The position numbers and the translations under genes were made by a program. From Mangifera indica (lineage: Eukaryota; Streptophyta; Magnoliopsida; Sapindales; Anacardiaceae): a stretch of DNA of 64,000 nucleotides. Below the pieces are notes generated by a model that did not search any database, had not been told where the DNA came from, and was given only the letters and a program-made list of their open reading frames with translations. Shown in pieces: positions 54,754-64,000 of the stretch. The number at the start of each line of letters is the position of its first letter. The stretch's first letter is position 1. The DNA lies in assembly GCF_011075055.1 (NCBI RefSeq), contig NC_058150.1:3596001-3660000 (forward strand), written 5' to 3'.

Positions 54754-56507
54754 TTAAATCCTCCTAGAAAGACCAAGGAATACAGCAGCTGATGAGATTT
54801 GCACCCTGAGATCAGCAATATCAACATCATGCCCACCCTCAACCAGACCCCATCTATCAACCTACAAAGAAAAAGGAGAAGGCTTCATAAGAAGTTGCAG
54901 TTAGAGTTGCTGAAACAAGGATCAAAATGTTTATGTCTCCATGTGAGTGTCTGTGTAAGAGAGAGAGAGAGAAGAAAAGGAGGAAATTAAGCCAGTTGAC
55001 AAGAACCTGTAAATCTTCTTCAAGTCTGATCAACTCAATTGCTTCCTCAATCTGCAATTTTCCACAAAAAATCCCAATAGCAATTGTTAAAGAATGTGCT
55101 GCTGCCGCAATTGCATCAATTGCTGCCAATTCACAGTCATCTGTTTTCTTCAAAAGGTTCTCTACAGCCTTTATGAGACCATCCTCTTGCTTTCCACCAA
55201 AAAAGCTTGAGAACACAACAGGCTTAAAGCCAAATTCTGATTCTAGCCAATTAAGTAAAGGATCAATTTTCTCCACCTGACGTTCTGCAAATATTTGAAG
55301 GAGCTGTTAAGATAACTATCCACTCTAACATAATCTACACAAATACAAATTTCTAAAACCCTGCTCATCTTATATCAATATTATTCAAGAAACTAAATTA
55401 TGCTTTTAATCTTACAAAAACAGGAAAATGCTGAAGCTACTCCCTCAATTAAAAGGGATATTTGACCTTAACTAATAGTTCAGAGACCAAACCACAAATG
55501 GAAAACTAATAAGAACTCCTAATTAACTGCTTTCCATATATATAAGTAAAGGCAGAGTCATTGCAAACCAAAAGTGATTTTGCTGGTAGATCTCAAATTC
55601 TTAGCATGGCATATCAATGGAAATAAAGCAAACTATAAGTTGAGAATGAATTTCAGATTTAAAAAAAATAAAATAAACACCTTCTACAACAGGATACTGC
55701 AGAAATATATGATACTAGTTCCGTGATCTTAACAAAATAAAACATGCAAAAGAGGGATCTATATTAAATAAATCAGTAGAACTAAATCGACGTACCGTGA
55801 ACAGGACTAGTGAGATCATTATCATCAGGAGCGCGGCAAAAGACTAAATCTTGATCAAATTTCTTCATCAAATGATCAATAATTTTTGGGCGAGTTAGAG
55901 GAACTCTCTCCAGTGCAGTACATGCAAGTTTCATGAGTGGCATGGTGAAGGGTCTAATCCCATCCAGTTGCTACAGTAATTAACAATTGATTACACAGCG
56001 GCCAAAAATTTAGCGCATAAAAAAAAAACTTCAAAAACAAATCCGCTTCAAAATGACATACAGACAAGAAATGAACACAGAAACACACACCTGATATTCC
56101 CACTCAGCACCGACGGCCTTGGCTAATGCCAAAGTTGGCAGCTTAAGAGGCCTCTTTGATGGAGTCTTCAGAGTCCGATAATCAAGCATCACTGTCCATC
56201 CATTCCCATCATCAGCCTCTCTCGTACTCACTTTCTTATAAAACCTCTTTCCCACAATCGACCCCGTCATGAACGTCATGGGCATCGTCACAGAAGACGC
56301 CGACGCCTCTTGTTTAGGCCCCTTGATGTAGATTTTATCGTTATTTACATCGGATGAGGTGGAGAAGGTAAAGGAGGAAGACGAATCATCGGATTGCTCA
56401 GCAGTGGCGGTGGAGCTGAGCTGGCGAGTAGAAGAACAAGTCAGAGGTATAGTGAGATTAGGGTTCTTTATTGATCTTAGGGTTTTAATTAATAGTGAAG
56501 CCGCCAT
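54754..56507 (-). CDS. ATP12: Mitochondrial F1-ATPase assembly factor ATP12/ATPAF2, copy A (four exons)
   Basis: Exons on the minus strand: 56507-56091, 55970-55796, 55284-55007 and 54861-54754, all GT-AG, giving 325 aa, the length of the Arabidopsis protein. An N-terminal Ser/Thr/Arg-rich segment (MAASLLIKTLRSIKNPNLTI) suits mitochondrial import. The ATP12 domain begins at about residue 85 (GKRFYKKVSTREADDGNGWT, VMLDYRTLKTPSKRPLKLPT) and continues AVGAEWEYQQLDGIRPFTMP, HLMKKFDQDLVFCRAPDDND and EKIDPLLNWLESEFGFKPVV. The C terminus is DRWGLVEGGHDVDIADLRVQ, then AAVFLGLSRRI. ATP12 is the chaperone that binds the F1 alpha subunit before assembly in the matrix. All conserved blocks look canonical, so this copy is taken as the functional one. 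Confidence 0.94.
54957..54974. repeat. Short GA repeat in ATP12-A intron 3
   Basis: About eight GA units. The matching place in copy B is much longer (62213-62245). Confidence 0.9.
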
Positions 56508-58561
56508 TTTTGGATTTCTAGGGTTTATGGTGAATAAGTTTTGTTAGGGTTCTTAAATTTGATTTCAGATTCTCGTCCTATCAAACGTCAGGCAAACAAT
56601 ATCAGAAAATATAAAATTCCAAGTTTGCCCATAGCTGCAATTTGTTAACAGGACAAATGTCTATCTCAGATTCTCAGTTAACGGTCCATGAATTGAACAT
56701 GTAATTAGATAGCAGGAGAATTCAGACAATTTTACAATTATTTGGTCATATGACTATGTCGAGGGTTAGATTCGAATCGAGCTTATTCGAGTTTGAATTT
56801 TAGTTTTATTCAAATAAGTTTGAATTGAAATGAGTTTAAGCTCGAATTCGAGTCTGTAACTTTGAGCTTGAACTCGAGTTGCTTGTTAAGTTCATAAATT
56901 AAAATTTTTGATACAAAATTATATTATTTTAACCAATATATATTAAAATGATGTCGTTTTAATAACAAATTAATTAAAGTTCGAGCTCAAATAAAATTCT
57001 AACTGAAATCGGGCTCAAAATGAGTCAAGTTCGAGCTTATTTACAACGAGCTTGAGCTCAATTATTATAAATTGAACTGAGCTTGAATTCAATTTTGCTC
57101 AAATCCAACCGTAACTATATCCCAAGCAAGGCTTGGTGAAACTATTTTTTGCCCATTTCAGTTTAAAAAATCTAATTTTTCACCCTTCATTCATTTATAT
57201 TAATAAATTTTATTTAGTTAATATAAATTTATTATTATTATTATTTATAAATTATAACATTTCATTAATTTTAGTATAAATTATTGTTTTACCTTTTGTT
57301 AAATAACGATAAAAATGCCCTCATCGTTTAATTATAAATATGTTTTTAATTTTATCAAATTTATAAAAAAAACTGTGTTAAAAATAAATTTTTTCTTTTA
57401 TATAATTGGAGATTCTGCTCGTATTTGTTAGATGGATTAACTCAAAACAAAATAACTATACCCACAATTACTGTATCAGATAAGATAAAATTTTGCAAGC
57501 GTGATAGAGATTCAAACATAAGTCTTCATCTTAAAAATTTTAATACTTCTTCAGTTTTGTTAACTTTTAAGATCAAAATATAAACTACTTTATATTTTCT
57601 TTTTCTTTTTCTTCATTTTTTCTCTATTCTCATTTCTAGGCATTGTGTATATGTTCTGGAGATAAGGAGACAAGTTGTGAACTTGGGCACAATGAAGTTC
57701 TGAGAGGATAGGAAGATACTGGCAATGATTCGGGCGAAATGTTGAATGGGAAGGAGAAGAGAAAGGAGAGGCAAGAGATGATAAGCTGGAGAGTTGAGGT
57801 AATATTGCTAGGGGCGATTAAGACAGGCAAGATGTTGACTGAGAAGAAGGAAGGAAGAGGCAAGGATGATGAGTGGGAGAGTCAAGGAAATTGAGGAAAA
57901 CAAAGAGGAGAAAAAGAGGGAGGGGGGAGTACAAGAAAAGACTTACCCTACTGGGTAAAAGAGATATGATCAGATTAAAAGGAAAAGAAAAAATAAGTGA
58001 ACGAAAAATTAAAAAAAAAAGAAGAGCGACAAATATGGATAATAAATATATATAAGTGAGATCTTATACATCTATGTTAAGAATAGCAATTACGTAAAAA
58101 TGACAACTTATTTTTTATACTTTTAGAGTGAATAAAAATTTTATAAAATTGCAAAAAATAAATTATTATTTAACTTTTTGAAAGATGATGACTTTTTTTT
58201 TTTTTACAAATTTTAAAATTTTAACAAACGATGAAAAATATATTTTTAAAATTCAAATGGCAAAAAATTGTTTCATGGGAAATAGTAATTTGAGCTTTTT
58301 TTTTTTTACATCAATAAAATTATATATACATAATTTTTAATAAACAAATGATATAATATTATATGATTGAATAATTTTAAATTGAGAATTAGTTAATAAC
58401 TAATTATATGGTGATTCATCATTTATATATCTAAAAAGCCATTTACTTTGTTAAAATAAAAGATTACTTTGATAATTTATCTTTTATTATTAACATTATT
58501 TTATTTAATTTGTTAATAATAAAAAAATTTCAATAAAACAAGTAATATAAAAGGTAACGAT
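56508..58561. other. ATP12-A promoter, then AT-rich spacer with small elements
   Basis: 56508-56744 is duplicated promoter DNA, including AGGGTTT boxes near 56518 and 56546 (TAGGGTTT, telo-box-like, common in genes for organelle proteins). 56765-57110 is rich in TCGAG/GAGCTTG words, with GGTTAGATTCGAATCGAGCT at one end and, inverted, GGTTGGATTTGAGCAAAATT at the other, so probably a small non-autonomous transposon. 57640-57960 is purine-rich (GAAGGAGAAG, GGGAGGGGGG) and non-coding. 58318-58435 is a member of the small AT-rich family. Confidence 0.5.
58318..58435. mobile_element. Small AT-rich MITE-like element, copy 6
   Basis: AAATTATATATACATAATTT at the left, with the core ATATGATTGAATAATTTTAAATTGAGAA and TAATTATATGGTGATTCATC. 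Family signature as at 563-690. Confidence 0.4.
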
Positions 58562-59848
58562 TAGCGCTGGATTCGAGATGAGTTTTTTGGAGCTCGAAAC
58601 GAGTCTGTTATAAGCGAACACGAGCCGAAGCAAAAATCAAGAAACAAACGTGAGCCCGAACCTGAACAGAGGAATGCTCTGCTCGGCGAGCTGAGTTGAG
58701 CTCGTTATTAATATGCTGGCTGGCGGTATTATATGGCCTTCTGCCTTGATTTTGTATTGTGCCGCTACATAAAAAAGCTTGCTTTGTTGGCTTCTCTTAA
58801 AAGCAAAAATGATGTCGTTTGGAAGCAATTAAAGTAAAGCAAACCTAATCAGTTTCCTTTTATTTTTTTTTTTGCTGTTCTTCTCTACTGAAAATAAACT
58901 AAAACTAAACTACGCTGTTGCCACCCCTCTATTCGCTCACACACAGTTGAATTGAAACACCAATCAGCCACCACGATTGCAACGCCGTTCAGCCACCGAC
59001 AAGGTTTTCCGCCTTTCTTTACTGAGTTGTTTATTTTATTTTACATTACAAAAATATCTGCATTCCACCATTCAGAATTTTTTATTTCGCAGAGCAAAGG
59101 ATTACCAGAATTCACAACCTTCAAGTAATGTTACTGGAACTTGGTAATGCAAAACTCAAGTAATGTTACTGGAAAGTGATGTGTTCTGGTAGTATTTCCC
59201 GTATTCAAACCCTGGTGATATTTCTTGAAATGTTTATGTAGAACCCAACAGCATATTCGGATTGCATACCTGGATTGCATGCGGAAACCCAGTTGCATAA
59301 CTGGAACAAAAACTAAATTTAAACTTAGGAAGTCTTTATGAACATAATAAAAAGAACATATTCCTTCTGGCTACTTCATGCCAATTATAACTAGTACTCT
59401 CAGTTTTCCACTGCAGCTTTAGCCATAACTTCAACTCTATTTACTGTTTTGAATAAGACAGGACTTTATTGAAATCCCTTATTTCTGGAGTATGGGGCTT
59501 TTTTAAGAGATCACTTATTAATTGAATTTAAACTTATAGTTGCATTAGTGTGTTTATTATTAGAGAAGATAATAGAGTGGTAAAATAGGTTGTAAACTGT
59601 AGTGTCTATGTGAGTATATGGAAGTGAAGATAAGAAAAGGGTGATGGAGAAAATAGTTTGTCTGCTGTTTTGTTGATAACTCAATGCATTTGAGAATATT
59701 ATAGGAATTTCTTTTCGAACATTAGGTTAGGTACATTTGCACTAAGTTGTTTGCTTTTGGTAATTTTTGTTTTATTTAGTATACCAAATATGTAAAACAA
59801 TTATAAAATGGCCCTTAGGAACAGCAAATTGTTTATTTCAGTTACAAT

Positions 59849-60005
59849 AAAATTATGTGTACCCATTTTTGGTACATAATTTGTGTACACAGATGAGGTG
59901 TTATCATCTGATTGGATATTTCTTTATCATATGGTGACACATATTTTAAAATCATCTAATTGTATGATGACACATCACTGTGTACCAAAATTGGGTACAC
60001 GTAGT
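59849..60005. mobile_element. Small MITE-like element, copy 7, with clear inverted ends
   Basis: Left AAATTATGTGTACCCATTTT and right, on the other strand, ACTACGTGTACCCAATTTTG. The core TCATCTGATTGGATATTT is answered by ATCATCTAATTGTATGATGA. The best preserved member of the family in the window. It directly precedes the GlyRS fragment. Confidence 0.65.
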
Positions 60006-60022
60006 GTTGTTCATTTGGTTTT

Positions 60023-60408
60023 CAACATTTTGTTCTCGAGAAGAACATGCTAGAGGTTGATTGCCCATGTGTGACTCCTGAGGTTGTCTTGAAAGCATCT
60101 GGTCATGTTGATAAATTCACAGACCTCATGGTTAAGGATGAGAAAACAGGAACTTGTTATCGTTCTGACCACTTGCTTAAGGATTTTTGCAATGAGAAGC
60201 TTCAGAAAGACCTTAGCATATTTGCAGAGAAGGCTGCTGAACTTAGACATGTGCTTGCAGTTTTGGATGATCCCTCAACTGAAGAGCTGGGTGCAAAGAT
60301 CAAGGAGTATGGTATCACAGCTCCAGACACAAAGAATCCACTTTCTGGTCCATATCCATTCAACTTAATGTTTCAAACATCAATTGGCCCATCTGGTTTG
60401 CTCCCTGG
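60023..60408 (+). pseudogene. Glycyl-tRNA synthetase exon fragment
   Basis: One open exon of 128 codons plus two bases: QHFVLEKNMLEVDCPCVTPE, VVLKASGHVDKFTDLMVKDE, YRSDHLLKDFCNEKLQKDLS, LGAKIKEYGITAPDTKNPLS and PYPFNLMFQTSIGPSGLLPG. This is the eukaryotic GlyRS catalytic-domain region around motif 1. It ends at a perfect donor (GG|GTGAGT) in the phase expected before YMRPETAQG. No other GlyRS exon is found within this window, and no acceptor AG precedes it, so it is a captured fragment. The frame is unbroken and substitutions look conservative, so the capture is fairly recent or the piece is constrained. Confidence 0.8.
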
Positions 60409-60875
60409 GTGAGTGTTTTTTCAGCTATATAGTTTAAACTAACTCATCTTCAATGGAAATACCTCCTCGTAAAAATATCTGCATATCTTTATGTATGTAA
60501 AATTACTAAAAATATCTGCATATTTTTATGTATGTGAAATTACAAAACGTATTTATTATGAAATTGCTTCTATGACTGTCTAATCCTTTTTATTTTTCTG
60601 TTTCACTGAAAATATTTGCTCATATGAGAAATTTATATGTATTTTAACTGCTGACGAGCCTAGAATACGAGCCCAAACCCGAGCCGAGTGAACCCGAGCT
60701 ATTAGATACGAGCCCGAGTTAGGTGCGAGCCGAGCACGAACACTTAAATTATAAAACGAGCCGAACACGAACATATGTTTTGACTAGCTCGGTGAGCCCG
60801 AAACGAGCTGACTAAAAACGAGCAGAAAATGAGCTGAATAGTGTTCGGGCTCGGCTCGGCTCGTATCCACCCCTA

Positions 60876-60966
60876 GGAATGACTGAATTTTTGTTTTGAA
60901 TCTAAATCTTCCAGGAGAACTGAAGATGATACTGTCACTGGTAACATGCTTGGAACCAAGAGAGCA
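60876..60966 (+). pseudogene. 92 bp fragment of the ubiquitin-like (BAG-related) gene
   Basis: GGAATGACTGAATTTTTGTT to GGAACCAAGAGAGCAAA matches the reverse complement of about 35966-36058, covering the 3' half of that gene's intron, its acceptor and 50 bp of exon 2 (encoding GELKMILSLVTCLEPREQ). It sits exactly between the end of the CGAG-rich element (60875) and the start of duplication copy B (60966). The presence of intron sequence shows DNA-level copying. Confidence 0.85.
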
Positions 60967-61631
60967 AATGGCATCTCTGATCGTCAGGAGATGTTTCACT
61001 TCCATTAGTGCTTTTTCATGGCAACTACTCAATTTGGTTTACACTATGTTTCTTCAAAATTTAAGCCAGTTGTTTTTATAAGTTTCTTCAATAATTCATT
61101 TATTCATCTTCTGCATGTGCTATACAGCCAGTGGGACCTTCCACTTCCTCGATCTGTAAATATGTAATTTTTTTCTTGTTTGAAGCAAACTTAAATGTCC
61201 CTTTTACGATCATCAACTTTTAATATTAAAGAATTGCCAGAAATGCTTTTGTTAATGATTATCCTCACTGATGCCCAATAATTTTATGTGTTAATAAAGT
61301 CCAAAAGGGCAAGGTGAAATCTGCAAGGAAGAAACCTATGATATTGTTGAGGATTATCACTTGTTTAATAAAACATTCAAGCTCATTCGCACATGAACAC
61401 GCACACACACACATATTCACAAGGAGTGGACAGCTCCTCAATGCTTTACAGAAACCCATTATCCTATTACAACACAGAAGAGATAAAAATGAAGCACTGC
61501 ATTTTTCAAATTGTACATCAAACATAATCATCAGTATTCGAAGGCCAAAAGAATATAATTTTTAAACTTGATTCAATTTTTCAATCATGCACTGGTCTCA
61601 TTAGGCTTTTAAATAGCCATTACTCCTAGCA

Positions 61632-61751
61632 TTAACCATTGGCATTCTGAAGAATGCCTACACTGAATTTAGAATCCAAGGCAACACCAATTGCATTCAT
61701 GGTGTTAACGCACATCACTTGTGCTTGACCTGGTGCAGGTGCACCCATGAA
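61632..61751 (-). other. Candidate exon downstream of ATP12 (copy B), splice acceptor lost
   Basis: Same 39-codon frame as at 54378-54497, but the preceding bases read TTTTTGTTCGG instead of TTTTTGTTCAG, so the AG acceptor is gone. Confidence 0.35.
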
Positions 61752-62007
61752 CCGAACAAAAAGATTAGAGTTTATTTTCCTATGGCCTTGAGGAAAAGCA
61801 CAACCTTATAGCATGAATTATCTGTTTTTTGGCACAAGGCATCTCTCTCTGTGCCTACCTCCAGAGTCAATTATTCCATCAGCCACACAGCAAACTCTCA
61901 CAAAATTCAAAGCAATATATGCCAAGTTCTAGATGTCCAACGGAGTAATAGTGGCCAAACACTAGCTCTAAGGATAATAATTCAACAGAGTAATGGACGT
62001 ATAGAAA

Positions 62008-62210
62008 TTAAATCCTCCTAGAAAGACCAAGGAATACAGCAGCTGATGAGATTTGCACCCTGAGATCAGCAATATCAACATCACGCCGAGCCACAGCCAG
62101 ACCCCATCTATCAACCTACAAAGAAAAAGGAGAAGGCTTCATAAGAAGTTGCAGATAGAGTTGCTGAAACAAGGATCCAAATGTTTATGTCTCCATGTGA
62201 GTGTCTGTGT

Positions 62211-62245
<35 letters not shown>

Positions 62246-63771
62246 GACAAGGAGGAAATTAAGCCAGTTGACAAGAACCTGTAAATCTTCTTCAAGTCTG
62301 AGCAACTCAATTGCTTCCTCAAGCTGCAATTTTCCACAAAAAATCCCAATAGCAATTGTTAAAGAATGTGCTGCTGCAGCAATTGCATCAATTGCTGCCA
62401 ATTCACAGTCATCTGTTTTCTTCAAAAGGTTCTCTACAACCTTTATGAGACCATCCTCTTGCTTTCCACCAAAAATGCCTGAGAACACAACAGGCTTAAA
62501 GCCAAATTCTGATTCTAGCCAATTAAGTAAAGGATCAATTTTCTCCACCCGACGTTCTGCAAATATTTGAAGGAGCTGTTAAGATAACTATCCACTCTAA
62601 CATAATCTACACAAATACAAATTTCTAAAACCCTGCTCATCTTATATCAATATTATTCAAGAAACTAAATTATGCTTTTAATCTTACAAAAACAGGAAAA
62701 TGCTGAAGCTACTCCCTCAATTAAAAGGGATATTTGACCTTAACTAATAGTTCAGAGACCAAACCACATATAGAAAACTAATAACAACTCTTAATTAAAT
62801 GCTTTCCATATATATAAGTAAAGGCAGAGTCATTGCAAACCAAAAGTGATTTTGCTGGTAGATCTCAAATTCTTAGCATGGCATATCAATGGAAATAAAG
62901 CAAACTATAAGTTGAGAATGAATTTCAGATTAAAAAAAACACTTTCTACAACAGGATACTGCCGAAATATATGATACTAGTTCCGTGATCTTAACAAAAT
63001 AAAACATGCAAAAGAGTGATTTATATTAAATAAATCAGTAAAACTAAATCGACGTACCGTCAACAGGACTAGTGCGATCATTATCATGAGGAGCGCGCCA
63101 AAAGACAAAATCTCGATCAAATTTCTTCATCAAATGATCAATAATTTTTGGGCGAGTAAGAGAAACTCTCTCCAGTGCGGTACAAGCAAGTTTCATGAGT
63201 GGCATGGTGAAGGGTCTAATCCCATCCAGTTGCTACAGTAATTAACAATTGATTACACAGCGGCCAAAAATTTAGCGCATAAAAAAACAAAACTTCAAAC
63301 CCAAATCCGCTTCAAACTGACATACAGACAAGAAATGAACACAGAAACACACACCTGATATTCCCACTCAGCACCGACGGCCTTGGCTAATGCCAAAGTT
63401 GGCAGCTTAAGAGGCCTCTTTGATGGAGTCTTCAGAGTCCGATAATCAAGCATCACTGTCCATCCATTCCCATCATCAGCCTCTCTCGTACTCACTTTCT
63501 TATAAAACCTCTTTCCCACAATCGACCCCGTCATGAACGTAATGGGCATCGTCACAGAAGACGCCGACGCCTCTTGTTTAGGCCCCTTGATGTAGATTTT
63601 ATCGTTATTTACATCGGATGAGGTGGAGAAGGTAAAGGAGGAAGACGAATCATCGGATTGCTCAGCAGTGGCGGTGGAGCTGAGCTGGCGAGTAGAAGAA
63701 CAAATCAGAGGTATAGTGAGATTAGGGTTCTTTATTGATCTTAGGGTTTTAATTAATAGTGAAGCCGCCAT
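62008..63771 (-). CDS. ATP12: Mitochondrial F1-ATPase assembly factor ATP12/ATPAF2, copy B (four exons)
   Basis: Exons on the minus strand: 63771-63355, 63232-63058, 62556-62279 and 62115-62008, with the same lengths and phases as copy A, giving 325 aa. Exon 1 is almost identical to A. Exons 2 and 4 carry clustered non-conservative changes in normally conserved blocks: LVFCRAPDDNDLTSPVH has become FVFWRAPHDNDRTSPVD, and GLVEGGHD has become GLAVARRD. Exon 3 changes are mild (SSFFGGKQ to SGIFGGKQ, IEEAIELIRLEE to LEEAIELLRLEE). There is no stop or splice loss, so it can still make full-length protein, but the pattern suggests relaxed constraint on B with A keeping the function. About 230 bp of promoter is duplicated with it. 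Confidence 0.85.
62213..62245. repeat. Expanded GA repeat in ATP12-B intron 3
   Basis: About 32 bases of GA with one interruption, against about 16 in copy A. It lies some 35 bp inside the intron 3 donor. Confidence 0.9.
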
Positions 63772-64000
63772 TTTTGGATTTCTAGGGTTTATGGTGAATA
63801 AGTTTTGTTAGGGTTCTTAAATTTGATTTCAGATTCTCGTCCTATCAAACGTCAGGCAAACAATATCAGAAAATATAAAATTCCAAGTTTGCCCATAGCT
63901 GCAATTTCTTAACAACACAAATGTCTATCTCAGATTCTCAGTTAACGGTCCATGAATTGAACATGTAATTAGATAGCAGCAGAATTCAGACAATTTTACA
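63772..64000. promoter_or_regulatory. ATP12-B promoter region
   Basis: Nearly identical to 56508-56744, with TAGGGTTT boxes close to the start codon on the plus strand. The window ends within it. Confidence 0.6.

Larger units (their letters stand above)
53714..56744. repeat. Segmental duplication, copy A
   Basis: From AAATGGCATCTCTGATCGTC (53715) to AATTCAGACAATTTTACA (56744 or just beyond) the sequence recurs at 60966-64000 with very few differences. It contains the whole ATP12 gene, its 3' region and about 240 bp of promoter. The offset grows from 7250 to about 7264 bp because of a GA-repeat expansion and small indels. The true right end of the homology lies at or beyond the window end. 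Confidence 0.95.
58562..60875. mobile_element. Possible 2.3 kb non-autonomous DNA transposon carrying a GlyRS exon
   Basis: The left end TAGCGCTGGATTCGAGATGA and the right end on the other strand TAGGGGTGGATACGAGCCGA agree at 13 of the first 16 bases. Both continue into CGAG/CTCG-rich subterminal DNA (58562-58700 and 60645-60870). The short TAG-start inverted end resembles hAT elements. I see no transposase. An 8 bp target duplication is not evident, perhaps because the right flank was replaced in the later rearrangement. Inside lie a leader-like segment (58920-59110), a small MITE (59849-60005) and a GlyRS exon. Confidence 0.45.
60966..64000. repeat. Segmental duplication, copy B (cut by window end)
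   Basis: Second copy of 53714-56744, same orientation, nearly identical. The left border is sharp at AAATGGCATC, where it shares AAA with the end of the ubiquitin-like fragment. The copy still matches at the last base of the window. Confidence 0.95.

Noticed and set aside
54857..55276. 139-codon frame reading through ATP12-A exon 3 into intron 3
   Set aside because: Real exon 3 ends at 55007 with a good donor. The rest is intron.
57636..58055. Lys/Arg/Glu-rich frames in the purine-rich stretch
   Set aside because: Direct consequence of a GA-rich strand. No gene signals.
1..64000. tRNA, rRNA, snoRNA cluster or CRISPR array
   Set aside because: No cloverleaf with conserved B-box, no rRNA blocks, and no regularly spaced short repeats were seen on reading both strands by eye. 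A covariance-model scan would be needed to exclude small RNAs.

Overview
The window is nuclear DNA from a flowering plant, most likely a eudicot. The evidence is GT-AG introns throughout, AT-rich intergenic DNA full of small AT-rich transposons, and plant gene families (arabinogalactan protein, early nodulin-like protein, PPR protein, CCT-motif protein, NOI/RIN4-like protein, class I small heat-shock protein). I could not fix the species. Exon models were built by hand from splice signals and reading-frame phase. All models given as whole genes close in frame from ATG to stop.

Layout. 1-16.2 kb: two direct copies of an ATP23-type inner-membrane metalloprotease gene (both minus strand), about 11 kb apart. 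A classical arabinogalactan protein gene (+) and a pectate lyase gene (-) lie between them. A third, partial copy of ATP23 intron DNA lies at about 1.9-2.2 kb. 17.06-27.06 kb: a nearly symmetric inverted repeat of about 10 kb. Each arm is a decayed Mutator-like element (MULE) carrying a transposase relic and, on the opposite strand, a DUF1985-like gene. The arms flank a loop of about 350 bp. This resembles in form the Mu killer locus of maize and is the most unusual object in the window. 27.4-29.5 kb: a CCT-motif nuclear protein. 32.5 kb: a small heat-shock protein with heat-shock element and TATA box. 35.8-36.4 kb: a ubiquitin-like protein related to BAG proteins but lacking the BAG domain. 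38.8-41.0 kb: an organellar P-class PPR protein. 43.3-46.9 kb: a ten-exon plant membrane protein of unknown function. 47.7-48.3 kb: an early nodulin-like phytocyanin. 49.4-49.9 kb: a NOI/RIN4-like peptide (-). 51.1-52.6 kb: succinate dehydrogenase iron-sulfur subunit. 53.3-53.6 kb: a small secreted cysteine-rich peptide. 54.8-56.5 kb: mitochondrial F1-ATPase assembly factor ATP12 (ATPAF2).

53.7-64 kb is a recent segmental duplication. At least 3.03 kb holding the ATP12 gene recurs about 7.25 kb downstream (from 60.97 kb to the window end, where it is cut off). The spacer holds small transposons, a captured exon of glycyl-tRNA synthetase, and at the exact junction a piece of about 92 bp copied from the ubiquitin-like gene 25 kb away.

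There is no operon logic. Several genes do serve mitochondria (ATP23 twice, SDH2, ATP12 twice), which I take as coincidence plus local duplication. No tRNA, rRNA or CRISPR structure was seen.
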